Source: Udeniomyces pyricola
Lineage: Eukaryota > Basidiomycota > Tremellomycetes > Cystofilobasidiales > Mrakiaceae
Direction of reading: 5' to 3'
Length of the DNA stretch: 64,000 nt
NCBI GenBank assembly: GCA_039545295.1
Contig: BCIK01000014.1
Location: 600,976 to 664,975, forward strand
Shown here: in pieces, positions 35,460 to 46,513 of the stretch
Layout: the number at the start of each line of letters is the position of its first letter
Numbering within the stretch: position 1 is the stretch's first letter
Position numbers and translations under genes: made by a program
Notes under the pieces: model-generated
What the model was told of the DNA's origin: nothing
The model's input: only the letters and a program-made list of their open reading frames with translations
Database searches by the model: none

Positions 35460-36077
35460 CGCTCTTGCGTTACCTTTATCCTTTGCAAATCCAACACACT
35501 CGCCCTTTCTCCTGATCTCTGTCCACACCCGAGTTCAAGACGGAAGCATCATGTCCTGCGAGCGCTAGGTGGAAATCCATGCATGTATCGTAGACAAATG
35601 GAGAGAGACTTCAAGACTGTTCTGCACGAATGACAAAGAAGAAGGAAGAGGACATCCAGGCAGAAAAAAAAACCAAAAGAAAAAGGAAAACAAAGAACAC
35701 ATTGCCCAACAACCACGACCACGATCAGAGGTCCAGGAGTGGGTAGATGATGATCCGATAGCTTCAAGGAAAATTGGAAAGCAAACGTTTCGCATTGATT
35801 AATCAGTCAGGTACGTCAGCGATTGGAAGGGGGAGGGGGGGGGGGGGAGAGGACTCGGAGAATCAAGGAAAAGCCATCCGATCCGACTGACCCTTGAGGG
35901 GTCAGCATCCATGGAGACGACGCCCCATCGTCGACCTATGACTCCTCTGCGCGTTCACGCCTAATCGTCATCTTCCACAGTGTTGTTTCAAGAGGGGAAA
36001 AAGATCGTCCAAGAGAGCCTGGAAACTCAAACTTACGGTTGATGAACGCGATGATCCCTGAGGGCGGTCTTATATAT
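35149..36077. other. Convergent intergenic region with T and G tracts
   Basis: No gene. The plus strand is CT-rich after the stop at 35148 and includes a run of about 29 T at 35431-35459. Toward 36077 it turns G-rich (35826-35850), giving the same pyrimidine bias on the strand of the convergent minus gene. Confidence 0.6.
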
Positions 36078-38468
36078 CTAACGGTCTGAATCGGCTTTGG
36101 CGAGCCATGCTGAAATCATCGCACTCTCTTCCATCTTCCTCGCGTGCTCCTTCTTTCGCTGTCTCGATTTCGACAAAGTTCCGTATCCTGAATTGCCAGG
36201 AAGGATGTGATTGGTCAGATAACCCATTGCCACCTTCCATTCCTCTGGATGTTCCTTGGCCAATCGATCTTCCCACTCCTTTCGGATCGCCTGCGAGAAC
36301 CGACGTTTGCCTGGTAACGTCGAGGAGACAGTCCCAAACCCAACGTCTCGGGAGCCAAATTTGAGAATAGAATGGATGAGTTCGGCAGAAGGTTTGAGGT
36401 GGACCCCGGAAGGGTCGTTACGCCATTCGAAGAGGAGCGAAGGAATCCGAGACCATTCGCCGTTGATGGCCAGGGCCTCGAGGTAACTTCGGTAGTGGTT
36501 GGGGTTGAGGGTGAGAGAATTCGTCGCTTGGAGGTCCAGGCTAGTAGCCCAGGCGGTATCGAGAAAGGTCAAATCTTCAGATCGACCAGCCGAGTCGAGG
36601 ATCTGAGGTGTCGCGGTCAGAAAGAAGAAGGATAGAGAACATGCAGGTTCGATGATGCGAAATAATGTTTTGATCAGTCGTATGAACTTCGGTACCATCC
36701 AAGACACCCACGTAACGGGCGTCAGCAAAACCAACTCACGATGGCAACAGCTTTGGCCACATCTTCTTCCCGTCCACCTCCCCTCTTGATCAATTCCTCC
36801 CAGATCTGTCTCACCCAGCCATGCTGCCCACCGAAATTACACGCGTTCATCTCGGCCACCATGACCTCAAAGTCCCATGGTATACGCTTTTCCCACGCGA
36901 ACTTGCGACCCGCCTCGAGTTGGTCCATCAACGCCTGCTGAAGGTCGCTGCAATCGGGTGCGGTCGTGAAGCCAGCGAGCCTCGAAGCTGTCTTGGCGTT
37001 CCGGATGGCGTGTCGACAACGACCGGTGATGAGCCGACAGTAATGGAGGTGAAACACGCGGCAATCGAATGTCGGAGGGGCTGACCGGGCAATCTTGAGG
37101 AACTCTTCAGCAGGGGGATAGGATACGTCGAGTCGGTTCCAGGCGTAGGTATTGAGGTAATGGATGACGGCATCTGTCTATGCCATTTGAATGTAAACCA
37201 TGTACAAAAAATAAAACAAAAAGAAGAAGAAGAAGAAGAAGAAGAAGCAGAAAGGAGTCGCAAGGCAAGAGACGTCCCTTGTCGGTGTGAGTACGCACGC
37301 CTTGTTGCACACTTCCGTCCTTTGCAAAGGGTAGAGTCAGAACGGGTAGCATCGCGCAACTTTTTCAACGTACCGTTCCGAGACGTGAAAGTGAAGGATC
37401 TCCGAGCTCTATGCTCTGCCAGTACGATGCCAGAACGTCTTCGGCAAAGTGTTGTTTGTCACCAAACTGAGCAGTAGACAGTCTGAGGCTCCTATACCCA
37501 TACAACCTTTCTTCGAATTTCCACTGGACAATTTTGGGTCGACATCGAACGTACTCATCGATCAGTTCCTGGATCGCATAGAACTGATCTTGACGAGCTT
37601 GGTCTTCGTGGAAACCCCGACTATCATAGACGGCTTTGAGAAACTTGCAGAGGTAATGCATCAGTTCGCGAGAACCGCGGTCGATTTGGATCAGGTCAAG
37701 CAGGAGAAGGAGTAGTGGGATGTCGTCAGGTGAGAGGGCGGCGAGATTGCGATCAGCGTCTTTCCCTACTGGGACCAAAGACCCAAAGAGCTCGTGAAGC
37801 TGGAAAATGTGCGTGTGAATCCCAGTCAGCTTGGTCTAAGAGCGGAAGGTTTGGAATACTGGAGAAACAGAGGGATATTGAGGAACTTGGTTTCAATTAA
37901 GTTTACTCACGTACTCGATCTGTGGGGGCTCATCAGCATGCCACCCGCATCTGGCCAAATGCAGTAACAGCTCTGCGGCTCGTTCGTATCCCTGCATCTC
38001 TGCCGCGCCTTTGCTATCGATTCCTCGGCCCTGTCGCCAGAATCCGGCGACCGATTGAAGGACTTCTAGTCCCTCTTGCTGGGACATGTTGGTTTTGACC
38101 GGCAGTTGAGGTTGAGATGAGGACGTAGTTGGGGGCTGTTGGGTGGATGAAGATTTATGCGTCTCTGGATCGACTATGAGTGCTTCGTATGGGGAAGCTG
38201 AGGTATCGAGGGGGGTCAGCGGCAGCGGCGAATAAGCATGCTTTGCGGCTCTAGACTACGAGGTACAGAGAAAAGGCAGGACTTGCATGGGGCCGAGCCC
38301 TGCGTTGTTCTTGAATCGATCCGTGACGGAATGCTCGGGCCGGAAACGGGCGACGATGGCGCTGGCTCGACGATTCTTGGCCCATGGGCTTGCGGGACGT
38401 AAGCGGCCGATGAGGGGTGTTGTCTGGGTGAACGTTTGATGGCGAGAGGAGAGGTCGCGTAGGAACAT
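36078..38468 (-). CDS. Probable mitochondrial PPR-like helical repeat protein
   Basis: Exons (minus): 38468 to about 38283 (donor unresolved), 38255-37911, 37799-37374, 37177-36740, 36602-36078; about 635 aa. The start MFLRDLSSRHQTFTQTTPL is basic, hydroxylated and free of acidic residues after Asp5, like a mitochondrial presequence. The rest is all-helical, with paired helices reminiscent of pentatricopeptide repeats (NPNHYRSYLEALAINGEWSR, WDFEVMVAEMNACNFGGQHG). A role in mitochondrial RNA processing or translation would be typical but is inference. Exons 2-5 join in phase 0. Between exons 1 and 2 the simplest open solution would be a 27-nt intron, far shorter than any other here. A longer intron ending at the good acceptor at 38256 is more likely, but its donor is unclear. 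Confidence 0.6.
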
Positions 38469-39185
38469 GCGTGGGCAATAATGATACGTGTTGAAGCTGC
38501 GGGCGATGCGGTCGGTTAGCACGAAAGAAGACGATGGAGGGATGATGGCTCAATGCAGAGGGGTCGATGTCGTATTACCTGGTGTAAGACGCGTTGTTCC
38601 TGGGAGGATGAACATGGGTTAAGATGAGATGATTCCAAAGTGGGAGACCGAGCGTGCGAACTGAGCGTTGGGGATTGGGAAGGAACTGATATGTCGGTCG
38701 TTGTTGCGTGTTGGCTGGATCAATATCAGTGGTCGATGGAGAACGCCTTGAAGCGGCGAGGAACGACTTGCATCGAGCATCGACAAGATCCCCGCCACGT
38801 TGGACTCTGCAGATCTGCATGGCCATATATATATATATATATATCTCGGTGTCATCGAAGCGGGCGATGATGACTGCTAATGATGATTCACGTATAAGTA
38901 GCTGATAGTAGTCAATGAGAGATGTAAGATACAAGATCCATGAAAATAGAAATATATATCGTACGACTGCAAAGTCAAACATATGTATATGTGTGTATAT
39001 ATATATATATGTCATACGACAATCATCATCAAAACTCAACAGGCGCGTCCCGACTTGCAACTCAACAACCGACTTGTCGTACCACACCCACAGTACCCTG
39101 CAATACCCTGCACTACCCTCAACAACCTCTCGCCTTGGATAGTCTCACCCCTTTGCCACCACTCCACTTTCCAATCTCATCCACC
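38469..39185. promoter_or_regulatory. Divergent promoter region, PPR-like gene / ERG24
   Basis: 717 bases between divergent start codons. TA runs lie at 38824-38844 and 38997-39010, on either side of the middle. The plus side near ERG24 is rich in CAAC and CCT. No known sterol-response element was identified with confidence. Confidence 0.55.
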
Positions 39186-41666
39186 ATGGCCACTACTCAC
39201 GAGGCCACAGATGCCCATCAGCTCAATCCCAAAACTAAACGACACGAGCTCGAGGTAAGCCATCCATCCGATCGAGCCTTGCATCACCATCCTCCTCGCG
39301 ACGTTCACCTCACCTCACCGAGTCGGCCGTCGACTCGACGTCCTCCTTCTGACGCGTCCCGTTTGTTATCCATGCCATCACTCGTCCTCTATACCTCACA
39401 CCCACTCACTTTTTCCTTGATTGATTCTGACGTCTTGACTTGATTCGTCTTGTCACACATGCTCATGATCTCGGCGCCCCCAGTTTGGAGGTCACCTCAT
39501 GACGCCAGTTCTCACCTTCCTCACCCCCCTCACCGTCTACTTCCTCTACTTTGCCTGTTCGCCCTCGACGCCTCATCACTCGTCCTGGCTCTCCCGCTTC
39601 GCTTCGGGCAGCTGGAACGAGGGCTTCTTTGATCTCTCGGCCTTTGTTGCCTACTTTGGCTGGTACGCCGTCACTGTGCTTGCTTGGGCGATCCTGCCTG
39701 GGGACAAGGTCGAAGGCACCGAGCTCAGAGACGGCTCAAGGAAGGTCTACAAGATCAACGGTCAGTCTCGTTCTCGTCATCCTATACATTCTGATTGCCA
39801 CCGTGCGATGAGATATCTAGAAGCATCTATTCCATTGTCGTGGCCGAGTATCGGCTGGATAAAAGGAAAAAAAAAAGCTAACGATTCTTCTCTCTCTTCG
39901 TCACCATTTCGTCCTCTTCGGTCCTTTCTTGTTCTCTTCACTATCAACTCCCACCACAACAAAAAAAAGGTTTCTCGACCCTCCTCCTCTCTCTCGGCCT
40001 CACCACTGGCCACATCCTTGCCAACGGCGCCGAGTCCTTCACCTTTATCTACGATCATTTCCTTGGTTTCATCACGGCCTCTCTGGCCATGTCGGTCCTG
40101 CAGGCCTTGTACTGCTACGTCACTAGCTACACTCGAGAGTCCGATGGTCGACCCAAGCTCCTTGCTCTGGCCGGTAACTCGGGTCGATTCTTCTACGACG
40201 TAAGATCATTGCACGCGTTTCAGGTGCCGAATCGCTGTGAAGCAGGATTAGCATCCGACTGACGACGCTCCTTCTCTTGCGTGTCATCCCGCTAAACAGT
40301 TTTGGATGGGTCGCGAGCTTAACCCTCAGATCGGCTTGTTCGACATCAAGACGTTCAATGAGCTCCGACCGGGGCTTATCCTTTGGATGCTCGTCGACAT
40401 CTCCATGGCTTGCGAGCAGTGGTGCCGACTTGGCGGTCGACTGACGGCCTCGATGGTCCTCGTCGTTGTCTTCCATTCGGTTTACGTCATCGACGCCCTT
40501 TACAACGAGGCCGCCATCTTCACTACTATGGACGTCACCACGGGTGAGCACGATACTTCGCGATCGCGGTCTTGAGTCCGCATCTGCCATCTTTTCTAAT
40601 GCCTCGGTCTTTCTATTCTCTCTTCTTGCAGACGGCTTTGGGTTCATGCTCGCCATCGGCGATCTCTGCTGGGTCCCTTTCACGTAAGTATCCAGACGAA
40701 TTACGCGTTCCGATCGATTGCACCTCTTTGACACGTATCTTTAGCCGTCACACTGACGATCGTTCTCTCTTGTGTATCCATCGATCGGTCATGCAGCTAC
40801 TCTCTTCAAGCCCGATACCTCGCGTTCCACCAGACCGAACTCTCGCCGGCTGCCATCTGCGGTATCCTTCTCGTCCAGGGCACTGGTTACTACATCTTCC
40901 GTACCTCGAACCTTGAGAAGAACGAATTCCGACTCGGTCGAAACCCCAAGAGTAAGCCCCGTCGTACCTGATTGCGTCGGATAGGGTACTCAGTCGGTCC
41001 AGAGTCATCCTTCGTCAGTGCAGTCTCACTCACGTTTCCCCCTCCTTTTTTTTCAATCAGACTTGACTTCGATGCAGACTGAGCGTGGCACGAAACTCCT
41101 CACCTCCGGATGGTGGGGACGATCTAGGCACCCTAACTACCTCGGCGATCTTCTCATGGCGTACGTTTCTTTCACCCTTCATCCCTCTTCCAGGCTAGAA
41201 GGTCAGATCTGACTTGGACTTGTTTCTGACCGATGAATTTTTTTCTTTCCTCCTTTTTTTGCCTTTCTAGGCTCGCGTGGTGTCTCCCGACGGGATTCTC
41301 GAGCCCGTTCCCATACTTTTACGTCGTTTACTTTGGTATCCTGCTCGTGCACCGTCAGAGGCGCGATGACGAGGCTTGCAAGCTCAAGTATGGCAAGGAC
41401 TGGGACGCGGTGAGTTTCAAATGGCTTGTGTCGACTTGTGTGGTCTTTAGTCGACGAGTCTGGTTGGTCAGAGATAGGGAATCATGTAACTGACGTGCTA
41501 TGTGTTATCTGCCTGACAGTACTGCAAGCTCGTTCCGTCCAAAATCATTCCCTACATCGTAAGTCTTTTGGCTCAAATGCTCCCCGCGTTGATTCTATCG
41601 TATCAGAACGTGTGTTGACGATGGATCAGGATTACTGACTTTGTTTTGATCCTTCTGCAGTACTGA
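39186..41666 (+). CDS. ERG24: Delta(14)-sterol reductase
   Basis: Reduces the C14=C15 double bond left by Erg11 in ergosterol synthesis, using NADPH in the ER membrane; target of morpholine fungicides. Exons 39186-39254, 39484-39760, 39970-40199, 40300-40543, 40632-40683, 40797-40951, 41061-41160, 41271-41409, 41520-41558 and 41661-41666 give 436 aa, the usual length. Several membrane spans are visible. Diagnostic motifs are [19 protein letters not shown], the C-terminal [38 protein letters not shown] and the ending [11 protein letters not shown]. The final exon is six bases (Tyr and stop) and restores the conserved PYIY end. A lamin-B-receptor-like long N terminus is absent, as expected for a fungal enzyme. 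Confidence 0.96.
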
Positions 41667-42179
41667 ACGTGCCTTCCCCCCCCCGTTTCAACTGGCTTTG
41701 CCATCGCCGTCAACTCTCCTCTTTGACCACCCCTGAGCTCCGATCCTCTTTCCTATCCTTCTCCTCAATCTCTCTCCCCCCCCCCCTCCCCCTTCAATTC
41801 TCATCCAAACAACCTTATCATTTGCCAATTTGATGCATTTCTGTCTCGTCGTTGCTCTTTCCTACCTTTTCTGTTGGACCTGCACATTGATCGAACCGCA
41901 AATCATCTTTGGTCCACAGTTTGCTTCACCTTGTTCTTCTCTTTTTCATTCGCGTCACTTTCTGCTTCTTTTTGCATCACTACTCAACCCTGGCATCCGA
42001 TAGGGGTGTGTGTGTATGTGTGTGTGTAGGATCAATCGTCGTGGCATGCGCATCACTGTTATGATATGTTGGAGTTCAGTCAGCTGCAGGTTCGATTGAT
42101 TCTTCGATTGATTCTGATTTATCTGCCTCTGTTGTCTTCTTTTCCCTTTTCTTTTCTTTTTCTTTTCTTTGCGCTGTAT

Positions 42180-42221
<42 letters not shown>

Positions 42222-42570
42222 AGCCGTGTGATAAGAGGTGATTGGTCTGGTTCGACGGCAAAAGCAGAAAGATGACGAGAAAAAAAAAAGCGAAAAATAG
42301 AGACGTTCTGTGAAGCCAAGGCGATTGATGATGACTTGCAGTAGATGACGATGCTGAAGAGTCGGATTCGGAGAAAGGCAAGAAAGAAAGGCGGGCGGGA
42401 GCGCGGGAGCAGAGGCAGAAGTCGATTTGGTTGAATGAACCATCTACCGTCTCATCACCGGTCACCTTCCCTGCCGCTCCTCCACACATCCTACCCACCT
42501 TCATTCACCTCCTTCCTCAACCTATAACCCCTCCGCCTCCCTTCGCTGTATTCTCTTTCCTTCGCTCTTT
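41667..42570. other. Intergenic region, ERG24 3' flank and CDT1-like promoter
   Basis: No gene. The first 250 bases are strongly CT-rich, as in other 3' flanks here. A run of 39 T at 42182-42220 sits in the middle and a short (TG)n at 42009-42027. The final 150 bases are CT-rich promoter-like sequence. Confidence 0.6.
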
Positions 42571-45452
42571 ATGTCGACCGTCTCGTCCTCGACACCTTCC
42601 AAAACCCGAGCCATGTTGCGTCGGAAGCGCGAGATCTCGCCAGAGGTCGACCCATCCACCACGGTCGTCGCCGTCACTGACGACGTCGACGAGGGGGTCC
42701 CGCCATGTCTCATCGACCCACCGACGGTATCGCTCACATCGACGCCCCGAAAGAAAGTTAGAATAGGTGCTCGCAGGTAAGTCATCATGTGTGGGGAGTA
42801 GGGTGTAACTGATCAACTTGAATGTTGAGTAAGAGAATGCCCGGCGAAACAGACAGAGAAATGGCCATGCATCTTCTTCCCGTGCTATCCGCTCCGCATC
42901 CTAACGTACTTGTTACATCCTAAATCTTTTGGCAGGAAAACTGCTCTACCCACTCCAAGCCCTCAACCTGCCTCTCCTGTCCGTTCTCCGAGCGCTGCTT
43001 CCTTGGCTGGTCCTGTATCCTCTCCTACCTCTTCCGATTCTACCTCTTCGGTGTCAACCCCAACCACCAAGCGACGCGTCAAGTTTGACCCCTCGACTCT
43101 TCCTCCCCTACCAGCTTCGCCATGTTCATCCTCCCCACCAACACCAACGCGACGTACCCCTTCTCGAGCGACAGCCAAGAAACCATCAGCAAAGACGACC
43201 ATCACCAAGGCCAAAGCGACGACGACCCCCATCGAACCGGCTTCTGTCCCGTCCCAGTCTCAATCTCAGTCTTCGTCGCACCTCGCATCCCATCTCAGTG
43301 CTTTTCCCTCTTGCATATCCCACCTACCACCTCTTCCTCCAGCTCAGCAATCTCTCTTGCTCCTTCACAACTCACTCGTCGTCACCCTCGCGCTCCATCT
43401 CGCGACGCATCCGCCCGTCGTTCCTCCTCGCTCCTCGGCGCGACGAGCGAAAGACCCCATGGGCTACGCCGAAGAACGCCTGACGCTCAACGCTGTCGCC
43501 AACTATGACGGCTTCAATGGTATCAAGGAAACGGTCGAGAACGGCGCCGGTCGGAAGTTTTCCCTCGAGGACCTGAGGCGACTCGTGTGGTTATACGAGT
43601 GGGATGGGAAGAAGTTGCCGACGTCGACGACTAGTGCTGCTTCCATCACGGGTGCTTCAACGATCAAGTCGCATGTACCTGGCAAGAGCATGAGCAAGAG
43701 CACCGACGATAACGATAACGATGACGATCCGTTCGTCGTTGGGCCATCGACTCTGGTGTCTAATACTTCTCCCTCTGCTTCAGCCTTGGTCAATCTGCTC
43801 GACATCTCTCTCGCACCCGCCCGGACTCTCTCGCGTGAGACGCGAGCTCCAACCCATACCTACGCGTTCAACCTCTCCGTCACGCATGTTCCCGCGCTTG
43901 GAGGCGTCATTGGAGCCGTCAGTCGGTGGTCGGCCAAGGCTGAGGAGCGCCGAGTCGAAATGACGCGTCGCCTTCACCGATGGGTCGAGCTCTGTCGCCA
44001 AGATGAGGCCGAGCATGGAGATGAAGGCGATGTTCCTTTGATAGACAGCAAAGTACGACCGGTTCCTATGAAGACCCTTCTTCCTCTTCCGTCGGGAACA
44101 GCTGGCGTTCAGAACCTCTTTTCGTCTTGCTCCAAGGTCCCCCTCCGTCGAGTGGCAGGCATCTCGGACCCTGTGACATCATCAGGGTCATCGTCGTCGT
44201 CGTCATCGTCCCTAGCACTCAAGACCCCGTCCATCTCACGAACCTTTGCAAGCTCAACGAGAGCCCCAGCAACGGCTTCCATTAGTCGAGTCCTCTTTCC
44301 TGCTTCCTCTTCTTCTTCTGCTCCTTCCCCTACGGATACCCTTTCGACTCCACTCAGAACTCTCCTTTCTCCTCCTTCGACCCCGACCAAGACACCTGGT
44401 CAATCGGCCGCGTCATTCTCGTTGGCCGCTCGTCGTCAAGCCATGGCCGATCGGATCGCCGCGAAATCAGGCGCGTCCGGATCGTCCTCTAGTTATGCGT
44501 CTTCCCCAGCAGCAGGAGGGGATGGGAAAGGAAGGGACAAGTTTGGTCAACGATGTTATAGTACCGAGGAACTTAAGAGGAGGAGCTCGCTTAGTCGCTT
44601 GATTGCGTTTGCCGAGAGTATTTACATGTACGTCAGAAGCCTTTCGATGGGGGAGAGGGGGGGGGGGGGTGCTCCTTCAACCCTACTCAAGGAATTTACA
44701 GGACTCGTTGCACGGTACATATCGAATCTGATCCTTTTTCCGCATTGGTTTTCTTTGTTCTTTTCTGGGTTCCTCCTTTTCTTTCTTGGGTTTGTTCTTT
44801 CTCCAACGGGTATCATCAGGCTCTTCAACTCTGCCTCTTCCTCGGGTCCACCCTCTACCCCTAGCAAACACTCGACGAGCCTTCTCAGTTCATCTTCCTT
44901 TGCTTCTTCGTCTACGGTGCCCTTGACGCCAAGTTCGAAACGACGCGCAATCCCGTTGCGAGAAGTCGCGTCGGTCCTCGTCAAGTCATCCAAAGTCGTC
45001 ATCTCACCCAGTACGTCTCTGAGAATCGCGGCCATCTTTGTTTGGTCTCTGTTGCAAATGATCTATCTAAAAAAAATTAATAAAATAAAAAGAAAAAGTT
45101 CTTACGCATCTTTTGTTGTTCCTCCCCCCCCCCCCTTTTTTTTTGTTCCTGCTTGGACGACCCACTCACTCACTCAGATGAGGCCATCCAATCCATCCAT
45201 CTCCTCATCTCCCTCTGTCCATTCTTCATCCGCATCCTTCCTCTCGGTGGAGAAGATTACCTCGAAATGCCTGCTTCATCAGCAGCCCCGTTGACGTCCG
45301 TCGGTTCTACCCCATCTTCGGCCTCGTCCGCGTCCTCGCCTACACGCGCCGCGGGAGGCGATCGCACGATCCGACCGCCTCTCGTCGGTCGCTCGACGGG
45401 CGGCTTGAGGGAAGTCAGGGAGAGAATCCGAAAGGAACTCGATGAAGAGTGA
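42571..45452 (+). CDS. CDT1: Cdt1-like replication licensing factor
   Basis: Predicted to load MCM helicase onto origins with ORC and Cdc6. Exons 42571-42776, 42936-44627, 44820-45010 and 45178-45452 give 787 aa. The N terminus is basic and rich in Ser/Thr-Pro sites (possible kinase sites). A central winged-helix-like region contains LLLLHNSLVVTLALHLATHP ... GRKFSLEDLRRLVWLYEW, similar to the geminin-binding fold of Cdt1. The C-terminal MCM-binding winged helix is assembled from exons 2-4: SLSRLIAFAESIYMLFNSAS, REVASVLVKSSKVVISPNEA and CPFFIRILPLGGEDYLEMPA. An extra 60-residue basic tail ends RERIRKELDEE. Recognition is by overall pattern, as fungal Cdt1 proteins are poorly conserved. Confidence 0.74.
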
Positions 45453-46435
45453 AACAAAAAAAAGCTTCGGGGGCAACACAAGAGGCGATCATCATTTACT
45501 TCTTTCTTTTTTTTCTTCTTCTCAGCTTGTTTTTTCTTTCTTTCTTTCTTTTCGCTTGATGTTTCTCTGTCGTCGTCTTGTGTATCGTCCCTCGTCCATC
45601 TCTTTGTTTTTTCTCTATCAACCCCCTCGCGCTTGTTTCTTATCTCGGTTTCGACTTGTCTTGCTTTTCATGATTTAGACCTTTCTCATCTCGACCCATG
45701 TTTCCCCCACCCACTTGTTTCTCTCTCTCTCGCTTTCCTTTTACGTCTTTCTCTTATCTCTTCCTCCCCCGTATCTTGGATTTAGGCACCTCTGCCCAGT
45801 TCACCTCCCGTCGTTTCCCTACTTTTAATCACTTTGGTCTCTCCCTCTCTTTCTTCAACCATGGTTTATCTCTTTCTTCTTCTACTACTACTACTACTGC
45901 TACTTTCTTTCGTGTTCCATCTCGTCCATGTCAACGACCGACCATCTGTCATGAGATATACATGATCTATATATACATAGACCACTACATGCAGAGTGAT
46001 TTTCGGCGTTTGCCCATTTTATCTTATTTTTAATATATATATACCCTTGTGGCCCCACATAACCAAGACTCAGCGTTCTACAACAAGACCAACAACAACA
46101 AAAATTCTAAACCCTAACACCACCTAAACTCTGAGGTCGAGCATCGCGGACTGCTTCACAGCCGACGTCTATCACCCATCGGACCCCTCAAAGAAAATAG
46201 AACAACGTCCATTGTAGATATATAGCTGTACAACGACGTCAAGCCCTCCCCCCCCCCCCCCCCCGCCCCCTTTTCACATTGAAAAGTGACCAGGTGGATG
46301 GAATTCTCCCCATTTCATCCCGCCGGCGCTGATACCATCCCCTTCCGACAAACCTGAACCCATAACGTTGGTTCCCACTCCGGCACCCTCATTCCGACAA
46401 CACCCACTTGATTTTATTTTGTTGTCGATGATTGT
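45453..46435. other. Convergent intergenic region, CDT1-like / alpha-glucosidase
   Basis: No gene. CT-rich to about 45900 on the plus strand, then AT-rich with TA runs (45967-45976, 46031-46041). A C run of about 18 with one G interruption lies at 46247-46264. Terminators for both genes should be here. Confidence 0.6.
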
Positions 46436-46482
46436 TTATCCCTTCGAAACCAAGAAGACTTTCCCTTCGAATGCCCGAAGCA

Positions 46483-46513
<31 letters not shown>

